Positions 24,306 to 36,230 of a stretch of 64,000 nt of DNA are shown piece after piece. This DNA comes from Hepsetus odoe (lineage: Eukaryota; Chordata; Actinopteri; Characiformes; Hepsetidae). Every line of letters starts with the position of its first letter. Within the stretch, counting starts at the first letter, position 1. A program made the translations under genes and the position numbers. The stretch covers positions 23,732,529-23,796,528 of the forward strand of contig CM029367.1 of NCBI GenBank assembly GCA_017165825.1. The letters run 5' to 3'. Below the pieces are notes generated by a model that saw nothing but the letters and a program-made list of their open reading frames with translations, searched no databases and had not been told where the DNA came from.

Positions 24306-24757
24306 CACTTACACACATACACAACACAAAACCACATTCATTCACTTGAGAATCTTCCAAGATGCACTGCAAGATAAGTGTACTGAGATGCAATACAAAG
24401 GCAGTGGTGATGAAACAGAAGGAACTTCTTGAAGAGAAGCTTTAAAAGCTGCTCTCTTGCTCTCACTGTCAAAGCTCACAAATCAGACCCAGTGCTCAGT
24501 CTTTGCTTTAGAGTTGGGACTGCCTCTGAGTTGTAGTTTGACTTCAGTTCACTGTTCGTCCCTAATGATGTATAAACTGTCAAAAAGTTGAATTTTGGTT
24601 GGCCTTTTGTTGTTTAGCATTTTGCCAGGAGAATTAATTAGAAATTGTGATATGTTTGATTAATGCATGATGAAACCTTAGAAACTGGAAAGATAGACGT
24701 TGATATTTAATTTTATGTAAATTCAGATCTTTCATATATATATATATAAATTAGTAT

Positions 24758-25252
24758 CAGGTAGAAGTGAAAAATGCTGTAAACAAAGAATGCTTTCAGA
24801 AATATAAATAATGATAACAAAAGAAAAATCTAAATCAAATCAGTAATTGGTGTTACTACCTTTTGCTTTCAAACCAGCATCAGTTCTTCTAGGCACACTT
24901 GCACAAAGTCAGGGATTCTGTAGGATTATAGTCGGTGTCTGATCAACCAGTTTTACCAAACAGGTGCTGATGATCATCAGTGTCACACGGAGGTTGAAAC
25001 ACAGTCATGTTTGGAACAACCTACCAGCCGAGTTCCTTCAACAACTGTGCAAGTGTACCTAGAAGAATTGATGCTGTTTTGAAGTGTAAAGGTACCAAGC
25101 ACCGAACATTGATTTGATTTAGATTTTCTTTGTTCATTCACTGCATTTTGTTGATTGATGAAAATAAATGATTAACACTTCCATTTTTGAAAACATTCTT
25201 TGTTTACAGCATTTTTTCCACACCTGCCAACACCAGCTTTTGCTCAGTACTG
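24758..25252 (+). mobile_element. Tc1-like derivative, family T copy 3
   Basis: It shares 'aatgctgtaaacaaagaatg' and the transposase remnant 'tggaacaacctaccagccga' with the copies at 14098 and 15418. The right end carries CAGTACTG followed by TA; the left terminal repeat is eroded. It is more deleted than copy 1. Confidence 0.75.
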
Positions 25253-25264
25253 TATGTATGTATG

Positions 25265-25316
<52 letters not shown>
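25253..25316. repeat. (TA)n / TATG microsatellite
   Basis: TATG units followed by a long TA run, lying between a Tc1-like right end and an interspersed repeat tail. Confidence 0.9.
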
Positions 25317-25317
<1 letters not shown>

Positions 25318-25441
25318 CCTGCGATGGGCTGGCGACCTGTCCAGGGTGCGTCCCCCGTCCTCGCCCTGTGTGCGCTGGATTGGACACCAGCACTCCCCCG
25401 CGACCCCGTTTGGGACAAGCGGCAGATAATGGATGGATGGA
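25317..25441 (-). repeat. Interspersed repeat tail, copy B
   Basis: Reverse orientation copy of 11046-11166: 'tgcgatgggctggcgacctg' through 'cgtttgggacaagcggcaga' and a GGAT/TGGA tail. The two copies are nearly identical, so the family was recently active. Confidence 0.75.
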
Positions 25442-26177
25442 TATATATGTGTACATATTTATTTATTTATTTATTTATATAACCCTGGGATCCACATTCA
25501 TTCAGCAGTATGATCCAGCAATTAGGTAATTTATTTAATGAGAAAATTAATTAAGAAATTAGTTTAATAACTGACAGTCATTAGGGACAACTTTATTATC
25601 AATAAATGCTCTTTAGTTTTATTCAAATGATTATAAAAGCCAGTCACCATCTATGAATACCATCTAGATAGCTTTCCTCTGTCATTTAATTTATCTCTTT
25701 TTACTGTGCAGCAGCCACTTCAGTTTAAAAGTGTAAATAAAATACATGTCAGCTGATAATTTCTTTTAGAAGAATGCTAAACAACAGGTAAATGATTTTC
25801 ATTTTACCATCATAAATGAAACAACAAAAAATAACAGTCAGTCTCTTTTTTCGAATAGAGGACCTGTCAGCTTCACAGACTAAATGGTAATTTAGCCCTG
25901 ACACTTTACCAACCCACTATTATGGGTATACAGATATGTTTGTTAAAGCAGGTTCCAGTCTTTAGTGTTCAAATGGTTAATATGATTTTGATTTTTGTAA
26001 ATTTGATGGACAAAGGAACTAGAAATTTCTCTCTTTGTCTTGCATCAAGACAATGTTAACAGCCTTTAAAGGCTATTAAGACAGAAGGGCATTAAAGGGT
26101 TAATTACAGAAAGTCCACAGGCTGTTGCAGGAGTAGTGTGCTCCATGAACATGTTCCATGAATGGCTGAACAGCTTT

Positions 26178-26262
26178 GAAGGGTACCTCAGAGCAACCTA
26201 CTGGTAAGGGCACAATCGTCCGATCCAGGGCCAACTCCCTAACCACTAGGCCACCACTGCCA
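26178..26262 (-). repeat. SINE family A, head fragment
   Basis: Minus-strand head only: 'gggtacctcagagcaaccta' through 'ctaaccactaggccaccact'. Confidence 0.75.
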
Positions 26263-26800
26263 CCGTTGAAAGAGATGTAATAGGGTTTAAAGCTGCTAGG
26301 AATGTTCTGGGGACTCTGAGGATAATCTGAGACAGATCCAGTGAGCTGTACTGCAGACAACAATAGGCATACTGTAAAGGTGGAAGTGGCTGCAGTGTCC
26401 ACTGCCCCACAGGGTATATGTGCTGATCAAAACCAGCTTGTCTGTGTCCATTCTGCTGAACCAGCCAGCTATGTGGTAACTTTTTGGACATGACGCAGTC
26501 CTTGATCCAAAGAAAAAGACTGCTGGAGTTTGTGCACTATTGGATCTAAAGGTGTAATGAACTATTGGCTGAAGATTATCAGTGTTCCTCCTCCAGCAAA
26601 CGGTAGTTTATTTTTTTGACTCCTGCAACAAATAATAATAGTTAATCAGTTGCAGCATCTTGCAGCAGGTTGAGTAGAGATTTCATTGTCCTTCAGGGAG
26701 GTGCTTTTTCCTCCATTTGGGAATGTGGCAGCTGCTGTTAAAGACCCTGTGAGTGTGTATGTAAACGTGAAACGTGTGAAGGTTATGAGTGAGTCCTCCA

Positions 26801-27006
26801 GGGGGCTAATAATTTTGGATGTCCCATTTTTGCCCTTTCTTGTTTCAACTCAGTGTATCAATAAAATATCCTAATTAAACTTAGTGGACATTGTTTTTTA
26901 TAGTGTATTTGTTTCCAAAATAACAAACACTTGTTGTTAATGGTCATTAGAAATCAAGAGTGTTGTCTAATTTCACAGGAGGGGCTAATAATTTTGACCT
27001 CAACTG
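26801..27006 (-). mobile_element. Solo end of the 9053 Tc1 family
   Basis: The sequence is the reverse complement of roughly the first 215 bases of the element at 9053. It carries both 'gggggctaataattttgg' motifs and ends 'gacctcaactg' followed by TA (27007-27008). The transposase and the other end are missing. Confidence 0.85.
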
Positions 27007-27249
27007 TATATAAGTCCAAAGCTGTATGTCTCAACTATAATAAACAATATACCAAGCATCAGAGAGCATTTCATCACCATCACCACTGTATACAATTGTT
27101 AGTATCTCAGTAAGTTTTTCTAGAACTGCACATTGTAAATCAAACTTCCCTGACCAATATGTTAATAAGCATAAATAAGCATAATAAATATATAAAATTC
27201 CCCTTTAAAAATAAAAAAGAACATCCCCCAGCAAAGGTTTTGAATGGGA

Positions 27250-27460
27250 TTACATTTACATTTACGGCCTTTAGCAGACGCTCTTATCCAGAGCGATTTC
27301 CACGTCCTAATTACAGGGACAGTCCCCCCGGAGCACCTCAGGGTTAAGGGTCTTGCTCAGGGACCCAGTGGTGGTAGTGCTAGAGGTGGGATTCGAATGT
27401 GGGACCTCTTGAGCCATAGGTCCAAAGGCAAGTATCCTACCACTAGACCAATGCCACCCC
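27250..27460 (-). repeat. SINE family B, copy 2
   Basis: A nearly complete minus-strand copy: 'cagacgctcttatccagagc', 'gggttaagggtcttgctcag', a B-box complement 'gggattcgaa' and the A-box complement 'tatcctaccactagacca'. Confidence 0.85.
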
Positions 27461-28117
27461 CTCTAACCCAATCTGTGTAAAAATGGAACAAATGCACTCA
27501 TATATCTGTGCATCCTCTAACTCGAGTGCAGTTTCTCAGACAAACTCTTCTGATAAGAGTGGGATTGTGCAAAGGGAATGCAAAATTCTCTCCTGAAGCA
27601 GTCTTCTTTGGATAGTGTATTAGAGGAGCTTGATTCAGGTGAGTAATTTTCAGCAGAAGAGTGAGGGTGACATACAGTCAGATCCATAAAAGCGTATCCT
27701 AAACCTGAAGGTGCTGAAATTTTAATCTGCGCATATATGACGTCCACAGTGACGCCATATTAAAAAGCTGTGCCAAATATTTTTTCACTTGTCTGTAGTT
27801 TCAGTAGCTGCAGCATTGAGAATAATTATTATACAGCTAATGTGGGCTAGCTGATAAGAAGAACCCTCATCTCATTTGGGCTGATGTTGCATGCAGCGTT
27901 GTCAGGAGCTGAACTGGTGGAACCTGAGCACCGGCTGGTCCTCATTAATTTTGGTTTGACAGGGCTTATGAAAGTCTTTGCATTTACGTAGGTGGCAAAT
28001 TATGAACTTTAACATCATTTATTTTAAGTTTAAGCGGTTAGAGAAGCAGTTAGAAGGGAATTTTATAATCAGATGTTCTCTTACAGAATTGTGCTGTATG
28101 GTTAGGATATATATATA

Positions 28118-28258
28118 CAGTACTGTGCAAATGTTTTAGGCAGGTGTGAAAAAATGGTGTAAACAAAGAATGCTTTCAAAAATGGAAGTGTTAATTATTT
28201 ATTTTCATCAATCAACACACCTGCCTAAAACACACCTGCGTCACACCTGCCTAAAACA
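28118..28258 (+). mobile_element. Tc1-like derivative, family T copy 4 (minimal)
   Basis: A 141-base piece with both terminal repeats (CAGTACTGTGCAAATGTTTT at left; 'cacacctgcctaaaaca' twice at right) and almost no interior. A TA dinucleotide precedes the left end. This is MITE-like. Confidence 0.75.
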
Positions 28259-28386
28259 TATATACATACATATATAAACATATATATACTGCCTAAAATA
28301 TATATATTAAAGAATTCCCCTTTAAACTGCCCTAATGTTTGTAGGCGCTGGGTGCTTGAAGGACCCGTCTGACCCTTTTGTGTTTG

Positions 28387-28388
<2 letters not shown>

Positions 28389-28432
<44 letters not shown>
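28389..28432. repeat. (GT)n microsatellite at adgra1 acceptor
   Basis: A GT run of about 44 bases ending 13 bases before exon c. Confidence 0.95.
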
Positions 28433-28434
<2 letters not shown>

Positions 28435-28445
28435 ATGTTTTGCAG

Positions 28446-28594
28446 GTTGGAGTAGTGCTTCACTACTCATCTCTTTCCACTATGCTCTGGCTGGGATTCA
28501 CAGCTCGGAACATCTACAAACAGGTGACCAAGAAACCCCCCCAGCCGCAGGATGGAGACACACCTTCTCACCCACCAAGATCACCCATGCTGAG
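28446..28594 (+). CDS. adgra1: adgra1 coding exon c: TM3 and second intracellular loop
   Basis: Phase 0 entry after TTTTGCAG. It reads VGVVLHYSSLSTMLWLGFTA (TM3, residues 85-106), then RNIYKQVTKKPPQPQDGD and SPMLR (residues to 134). This is the TM3 and second intracellular loop of the ADGRA group; the Pro-rich loop is the variable part. The final Arg codon is split 2+1 with the next exon. The donor GTTAGA is weaker than the others. Confidence 0.95.
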
Positions 28595-31226
28595 GTTAGA
28601 TACACACAGACACAAACACACGCACCAACACACATATGAGCATTTGAACACTTTGCCCCCTTTTGTAGATATTGTTTTAACTGCTGAACTGCTTTATAAA
28701 CATCTCCAGACTCCCTGATTATTATGGCTGGGACTTGTATGATGAAACAGAACATTTTTTAATTGAACATAAAAGTGTACATAATTTAATGAGTATTAAT
28801 GTTGTTCTGTGTATGAAGGATGTTGATTTTAACCTGTGCTTTGACCTGCTATCAATGTCATGCTAATAAGCTACAAGCTTTTTTATATCTGCCTCTGAGA
28901 GAGGTAGAATTTAGCATGCAAATTAGCCACCCATGGAGAAAATATGCAGAGCTGCACAACGAGGAAATTGTAATTCTGAGGGGTTTTTTTTGGGGGGGGG
29001 GGGGCGGGTTACCTGAATGCTTGTTAACTGACGGCTAAAGTATGTTATCTTTTCCATCTGTCTTATCCTTGGTATTGAATTTGAATAATGTGGCAATGTC
29101 ATTATCTCCTGTGCTGTAGAACCTGTCCTGTTTCTGTTTCTCTGTTTATGGCAGTGTGGGCTCATGAGGAGTTTCTGGGTTGAATGATTTTAGTGTTCTT
29201 TGAGGTTTTATGTGGCTTTTTTTCTTTTGGAAGTAGGTCATCCAAGTGCTAGATGTAGCCCCTGTGTTCTTTTCTTAAAGTGGGCAGGGCCTAGTTAATA
29301 GCAGTCCCTTCAGCTGGGAGTCCTGTGGGGAAATGAGCTCAGACATTAGAGGTGATATTTTGCCATACTGAGGGTTACCTGGCAACCTTTCTAGCTCTTT
29401 CCCAGCCTGTTAGAACATAGGGTTGCTCTTTAATTTGCTCTTCGATTTTCACATAAGTATTGTTAGCAATTTAATTGCATGACTAATACACTTTAATCAG
29501 TGTGTATAAGCAGTGGAATTGAAACGATTTTTTTTTCCATCTGCACTTTCTTGCATTGACCTTAAATGCCCAGATAATCATTAAAGAAGCAATCATTGCT
29601 TCCACATGTTCAGCAAAAACCTCTATTGACTTACATACATTATGTCCGCATCTGCAGCTGCCTCAGCAGACTGCGTCAATGTTCTCCACAAAGAAAGCCG
29701 GTTTCTTCATAAAGATTTGTGCTGGCACACGAAGAGATGGGTGTACTAGCAGACAATGTGAAAACAGTGGGTTTATAGAATTAAGAAATAGATTTTGCTT
29801 AACGTGCAAGCATAATTTTTTTCTGTAAAATGAGGAGTTCATGTTAGGGCACATCTCACATTGCTTGCGCTTTTAATGAGAACCAGTGTCCCAGTTTAGA
29901 GACCTTTACTGGAAAAAATCTGGCTGAAAAACAATTCTCATTAACAGTATGCCCTCTTATACCAAACTGAAACGTTCTGTACCTCAAGGCAGATTGCTCT
30001 GTTTGAGCTATTGTGTAATCATATCAGCTAAAGGATACTTTGCCTTAAGCAGACTGTATTCATGCTCCATCCTGGATTTATGTGGGCTCCAGCTTACTGA
30101 CTTTGTGTCTTTGCTGATCTGGTCACCCTAACATGACACATTTCCCCTATTTACGGTCTCAAACTCCCACACAGGAGACCTGCTGCTGGATTTATATTGC
30201 TGTGATGAGAGAATTAATGAACAACAAGATTTCTCAGATTTACTGATATATATATAAAAGATCTTGTGAGGTCTTTGCATTGCTCTTTTATTTATGGTTA
30301 GGTCTGGTCATAACACTGAATGGGAGGGCTTACTTATTAGCTGTATATGATTCTTAGCTAGTAACCCCTGCTGATGCCCTACACAAGAGCCTCATCTCTT
30401 GTGTAGGCCATCAAGAAACAATGAAATGAGCTCCCTTCAAATTTATGGCTATATCTGCAGTAATACCTGTGGCTATTACACTTCAGGCTATTACATCTTT
30501 CAGTCAAGCAGCATGGCACAAAGACGCAAATACGCTTCCATTATACTTTTTGCCCAGAAACAAAATTATTTTGAAAGTAAACTGCTTTACCTGCCACATA
30601 AAACAGTAACAGCACAGCAAAAAAGAGCAAGCTGCCATGCAGACATTTTAACAATGTGAAATTATATCCACACACAACTATGAAATAAGCTCAAAACAGT
30701 TGAGTGCATTTAAGTGTTTGAGATGTTGGTGATGAATAAATGAGTAACCACATCATCAGACTTGTACATGAAGGTGCTTGAGAAAATGCCAAAACTGTGT
30801 GATTTAAGGCAATAAACCACTGCTTTTCAGAAAATGTAGATCTTTTTTATGTCACTGCATGATTGTCATGATTTTTATGACATAAATGTCATATTATGAT
30901 GTCAAAAATAATGAAATTATATTTTATCCCCAAAGTAAGGAAAACCCCACTACAGGAAGGCATGTCTAAGCATTGACGGGTAGTGTACATATGTGTCATA
31001 CATTTGACATACAAGCGAAAGCACTCATGTCCTGACATCATATGAAAACAAACGAGTGTGTGAGCTTTTCTTCACGGGGTGTTTCTAAAAGCAGATAATA
31101 TGCTGACGGTGGTGCTGGGCTGATCCTCTGTGATTGACTCTAATGCTAGCTGTCACACGACCCCACCACTGAGGCCCAGCAGCTGGAGACAAATCAATTT
31201 CCGTCACCTAACACACTACCACATGC

Positions 31227-31268
<42 letters not shown>

Positions 31269-31863
31269 CGCCACTCAGAAACCACTCACACACATGCTCT
31301 TAAATAGAACCCTCTGACAGAGCAGCTTATTGGCCTGCCAACAAAATCAGCCTTATCAGAGTGCCCTCTCAGTAGGTCACAGGCTTCCTCCAGCGCACAC
31401 TCCTTTAAGTGCTAATTATCTGTGCTAGGAATTTCAGCACCAGAATGCCACTTCAGAATGGACATTTGATAGAGATCAACTAACAGAAGCACCTTCTGTC
31501 CTTGTTGTCGGGCAGATGTTGTATGTCCTCAGAAACTAGCCTTAAACGTTGTGTGTGGTGTATGAGTTCTAGGAGAGGAGTTGCTTGGGGTGTGCACCAT
31601 GTCTATTTATATCAGATGATTGTTGCACTTGGACTTCAGCTGAAAAGCAGCTTTGCCTCTGGTCTCCCATTTTGTGAGCTATTTCAATGGCTGCAGAAAA
31701 CGGTGTATGTTGAAAGAAGTGAAAGGATGAATTAGATGAAAAGATAAGTGAAACTGCATTTTAAAAGATGAATTAAAGGTGTTTAACATCCACCAATATA
31801 GGAAAATAAAACAGAATAAGGCCTAAAGATCAGGGCAGGCAGGTACCTGTGCGAGAGTATGGC

Positions 31864-31864
31864 T

Positions 31865-31912
<48 letters not shown>

Positions 31913-31935
31913 ATTAATTAATTAATTAATTAATT
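31864..31935. repeat. (TTAG)n followed by (TTAA)n
   Basis: About 12 TTAG units change into about 6 TTAA units, as if one unit mutated and spread. Confidence 0.95.
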
Positions 31936-32155
31936 TTTCAGAATTAATGTTCCTGGCTTAAAGTAGGCTTAAAGTTTTAGGTCTGTCTCTCCAAGGTTGA
32001 TGTCTTTCTGCTGTATTAATGGACTTTACTGTACACAGTTAAATGTCACCCTAATGCCCTACAAACACGAACACAACCAGTACAGGCTAATAAATCATGG
32101 AAAATGTCAATAAAATCAGTGGTCTTGCCAGAATCCCAACGTTCATTGAACAACT

Positions 32156-32210
32156 GGCAATGGTGGCCTAGTGGTTAGGGATTAGGCTGTCCCTGTCACT
32201 GCTTCCTTAC
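32156..32210 (+). repeat. SINE family A, head fragment
   Basis: It has 'caatggtggcctagtggtta' and then jumps to 'ctgtccctgtcactgcttcc', an internally deleted head. Confidence 0.65.
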
Positions 32211-33174
32211 AGGTATACTGTACATGATCTTACTCAGGAGACACTGATTTTGGTTCAGGATGTTCAACTCAAAGGTTGAAGGTATACATTCAGTGATCAC
32301 AATACATACATGCAAAATATAAAAAAAACAACAGAAGAGCAACTGGAGTAAGCAAGAATTGCCCATCCATCTAAAGAGTGTGGACACAGGGTTGCAAAAC
32401 CCTCAGTACAAAGACAAAGAGTAGTGGTGCAAAATGATGAACACTTATGTGATATGGTCACATTCATTCTTCTGCATAATTTTTATGAATGGGTGTGTGT
32501 GTGTGTCTGCCATGTACGGAAAAGGGCCCCTAAAACTCTTATAATGGAACGTTCTTTCACTGGTGACAGTGGTGTCTTCAAAGTTCCAGGCACTCCCTTA
32601 CATAGTGCAAGATGGGAAACCGGTGTGGTCGACATCACTCTCTACAATTATCATTTCATCCCAGAAACCTTTTGAAAGTATGCCAAGGAGATTTGTTGCT
32701 GCTTTAAGTGGCCCAACACTGTGTGTGTGTGCGGGCGTGCAGGCGTGTGTGTGCTTGTTGGTGGGATGGTGAAGCCAAGCAGGAAAAATATAAATAAATG
32801 AATAAATAAAATAAATGTTTATTAAATAAATAAAAAGAAATATATGTCTTTCTCATGTATAACTCGAATCTCCAAGAAAAGAGTGACCCAACGGAAGATA
32901 CTTGGAACTTAAAGCATTAGTCTGCATTAATCACAGGCTATGGTAATCACAGTTTATACGTTTGCATAATTAATCATTAGGTTCAATACAAACCTAACTA
33001 AGTAGGATGTTTTCCTTGGTACATTACAATGTTTTGTGATCTCTCATTCCATCATTTTATTTTGCTAAGAATGTTTCAATTTGTGCATGTGATTGCCTCA
33101 ATTCCCGTTCCAGTTCTAGGTTAATACAAAACTGACGAATGCCTGTGTGTTTGTGTGTGCGTGTGTGTCTGCAG

Positions 33175-33270
33175 GTTTTATTTAGTTGGTGGTGGAATTC
33201 CAGTCATTATCTGTGGCATCACTGCTGCCATCAACCTAGAAAATTACGGCAGTGGAGAGCAGACTCCATA
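33175..33270 (+). CDS. adgra1: adgra1 coding exon d: TM4
   Basis: It completes the split Arg codon and reads FYLVGGGIPVIICGITAAIN and then LENYGSGEQTP (residues 135-165), TM4 and the start of the second extracellular loop. The exon ends with TA of a Tyr codon at a perfect GTAAGT donor. Its size of 96 bases gives correct phase on both sides. Confidence 0.95.
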
Positions 33271-34858
33271 GTAAGTAAACCCTTGGACACTTTGTAGGCA
33301 TACATTCACAAACTGGAGCCTAGTTTGTCGCAGCTCAGTTAATAAGCACCTACAGCTCTACCTCATTGATCAATGTAACAGGGCCTTCACAGGTCCTCTG
33401 CTGAACTGATATTTGGTTGGTGTACTTTTGTCAACCCAGGACTGACTGGTATCAGTCAAAAGAAGTGTTGCCAGCCAAAAACATTTAGCCAACATAGTCC
33501 TAGGATTTATGGAAGAAGAGCTGGAGGATGAGCTGTTGTCTCTACCTCTGCACCTACAATCTGAACTAACAAGTTTGTTGTGTCAAATACAGCAACCAGT
33601 AAGTATATAGTCTAAAACAAATTAAAGCAGGTAAAAAGTAATTTTATGTAATAAACATCAAATATTGCCCATTAAAAATGGTCCAAAAATCCTTTCTCGA
33701 TTTTTCATTAACATTTCCAAAGTGGGGTCCACATTATTAAATTAATGACTTAATCTGAAGATGGCAGCAATATGCTTATACGCTTAGGGTCATGCCTATG
33801 GATGAGGATATTTAAAAAATAATAATAATAATATAAAATATAAAAATATGGCTGAAAAATAAAAAGATGTCTGGGAGCACTTCCTTGAAATTAAGCCATA
33901 TACTAGATTTACTTAGCTTTCCAGCAAAGGCCAGGTTTATGTTTGCTTGTTTAAAGTTTTTGAACATCTGAAAGAAAACTTAAATAGTCTGAAAAGATAA
34001 GTTTTTAAGTTTCTGGCAAAACTTCTTTTTGATGACCAACAGTTCACACATTTTTCATCACAAATCCTAGACACAGATTCACACAGCGTTTCTAGGAAAG
34101 TAAAAAAATACCCGCTGACTAGCTTGTTAAATGAATTAAAGCAGTTAAGTGATGCTGCAGCGAAAAGAACAATAACATTAATCTACATATGTGTAGTTTG
34201 AGATTCCTTTTTTTTTCCTTTTAACACTTCATCTCATACATTAGTTCAGAATTGAGTAGTATAATTTTTTTTACTCCCTTTTGTTTTTCAGTATTTATTT
34301 ACAAAATAAATTTTATATATAATATTATCTTTCTTTCATTGTCCGCATATTGATTTGGCAAAAGTTTTACACCGGATGCCCTTCCTGACATAACCCTCCC
34401 CATTTATCCGAGCTTGGGACCAGCACGAAGAAATACACAGGCTTGTGCATCCCTATTGACTGGGTTAAATATGATGTTATAATAATATTATATTAATAAT
34501 AATATTATTATTCTATTCAGTCACTCTGTGGAAAATAAAATGAAAGCCCACATTAGGGATATTATATCTATTATTTGCCAAAAATTAATATTCCATTTAT
34601 CAAATTAAGCATTTTATGTAGCCCCATATTTAAAATGGAGAGCAATGCGTTTTGGGTTTAGAGATGCCTCTGGCACAAGCAACACTTCATATTTTGTTGC
34701 AATAAAAGTAATAAATAAATTAAGATGCTCCTTACCACTCCAGGAAAGGATATTTCTAATTAGAATTTGTGCTAATTTATTATCTTTACTTTAAATAAAG
34801 CAGTTGCCTGAATGTGGGAGCAGTGTGGGTAATTACAGTGATTACCTTTGTATTGCAG
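33271..34858 (+). other. adgra1: adgra1 intron, AT-rich
   Basis: GTAAGT donor, TATTGCAG acceptor. One interspersed repeat lies at 34347-34460; the rest is AT-rich without recognisable features. Confidence 0.85.
34347..34460 (+). repeat. Diverged interspersed repeat fragment
   Basis: It carries 'ttttacaccggatgcccttc' and 'catttatccgagcttgggac', phrases common in many fish genomes. The class is not certain. Confidence 0.5.
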
Positions 34859-36230
34859 CTGCTGGATGGCTTGGGAGCCAAGTTTGGGGGCCTTCTATGG
34901 ACCTGTGTCCTTTATTGTCTTGGTGACTTGCATCTACTTCCTGTGCACCTTCATCCAGCTGCGGCAACATCCAGAGAGGAAGTACGAGCTGAAGGCAATT
35001 TCCGAGGAGCAGCAGAGGCTGTCGGCAGTGGATGTGGCGCATTGTCACCACCAAGGAGAACCTGGGGTTGCAGGAGGTGATGGCAGCCGCTGCCATGTTG
35101 GCTGCCCTGGGCTGATTAACCCATCTTTACTGGCCAATGAGCACTCCTTCAAGGCTCAACTGCGAACCGCTGCCTTCACATTGTTCTTATTTTTGGCCAC
35201 ATGGACATTTGGTGCTCTGGCCGTGTCACAGGGTCATTTCCTAGATATGATCTTCAGCTGCCTGTATGGCGCCTTTTCGGTGACACTGGGCCTCTTTGTG
35301 CTTATCCACCACTGCGCCAAGCGTGACGATGTCTGGCACTGCTGGTGTGCATGTTGCCCCGGTCGCCGCAACAATGGCTGCCAGTCTCACACACATGCTC
35401 ATGTGCGTCCTAAAGTCAACGTGAATGGGGACACACATGGTCATGGCCACGCTCACTGCCACCTAGACTCCCCATGTCCTGGGAAGTCAATCCTCAGCCA
35501 CTCACATTCCCATGGCCTCTGCAAGCTGGGTGGGCTGAATCCGCAGAATCACGTGACCTGCCTGACTCCTGTGACACCATGCTGTGCTGCTCTGCACACC
35601 CAGCAGCTTTTGGATGAGGAGCGGCCTGCACCTCATCTGTTACTTCATGCTGAGCCGGAGGGCTATCGACCTGCCCTGCACCTGCATCGTTGCCCAAAAG
35701 CTGGCAGGACTAAGGGCCGTACAACAGGGCGTCACCGGGATGGTGGGGAGTTGGCATTTCACATCCCAGCCAGTGTAGATGGGGGCAGTGTGCACAGTTC
35801 GCACACTGACAGCCCACATAGCACCTGTGAACGCCAGGGCCACATCTGCCACCTTTCATCCCAGGAGAGTGGCCACCACCATCACCACCACACCTGCCTG
35901 CATCACGAGGCCACTGTATGCCACACTACCCCCCTCTGCCATCGGCATGTCTGCTGCACCAAGGCGGAGCTTTTACCTACTCCTCTATGCCAAGCAGAAA
36001 ACAGCGAGCCTGGAAATTTCCTCTGTGGCTGCGGAAAAATGGTTGAGGATGACCCGGCGACATCCCATCATGGCCACATAGAGCTCCATCCCCGCAGACA
36101 GTCTTTCCCCCAGAGCATGCCCAGCCAGAATGGGCTTTTGAAAGGCAGTGTGCATGAGGGACTTCTGTACCCCTCCGACAGCACAGGGAATATACGCACA
36201 GGACCCTGGAGGAATGAAACTACTGTGTAG
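34859..36230 (+). CDS. adgra1: adgra1 last coding exon: TM5-TM7 and cytoplasmic tail
   Basis: Adds 456 residues (167-622) to Adgra1, an adhesion-class 7TM receptor of the plasma membrane, orphan in mammals and brain-enriched. It opens with CWMAWEPSLGAFYGPVSFIV: the conserved Cys-Trp of extracellular loop 2, then TM5 (about 176-200). An intracellular loop of about 65 residues contains HCHH. TM6 (about 266-289, FTLFLFLATWTFGALAVSQG) and TM7 (about 293-317, ending LFVLIHHCAKRDDVW) follow. The tail of about 304 residues is rich in His (about 41) and Cys (about 22). It ends STGNIRTGPWRNETTV, a class I PDZ ligand shared with the ADGRA group. Predicted total is 623 with the upstream Met, against 560 in human; the excess is in the tail. 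No GAIN/GPS domain is encoded, as expected for ADGRA1. The TAG stop is at 36228-36230. Confidence 0.96.

Larger units (their letters stand above)
19917..28445 (+). other. adgra1: adgra1 large intron (8.5 kb), repeat-rich
   Basis: GTGAGT donor, TTTTGCAG acceptor. It contains CT and GT microsatellites (19938-19999, 20088-20136), two SINE A copies, a nested LINE, Tc1-like pieces, a TA repeat, a SINE B copy and a GT repeat just before the acceptor. Unlabelled stretches of over 300 bases (20137-21078, 21321-21730, 22611-24757, 25442-26177, 26263-26800, 27461-28117) show GT/CA and CT tracts at 23673-23840, 24003-24060 and 24273-24300 but no gene. Confidence 0.85.
28595..33174 (+). other. adgra1: adgra1 intron with CA and TTAG repeats
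   Basis: No gene within. It contains a G/C homopolymer-rich spot near 28983-29006, a CA tract at 31230-31263, a (TTAG)n-(TTAA)n tract at 31864-31935 and a SINE A fragment at 32156-32210. The acceptor lies in a GT-rich stretch (33143-33174). Confidence 0.85.

Noticed and set aside
31864..31935. TTAG repeat as a telomere-like array
   Set aside because: The vertebrate telomere unit is TTAGGG; this is a simple TTAG/TTAA microsatellite.
34842..35852. Minus-strand and alternate-frame open frames over the last adgra1 exon
   Set aside because: They are shadows of the GC-rich coding exon, which is strongly supported in its own frame.
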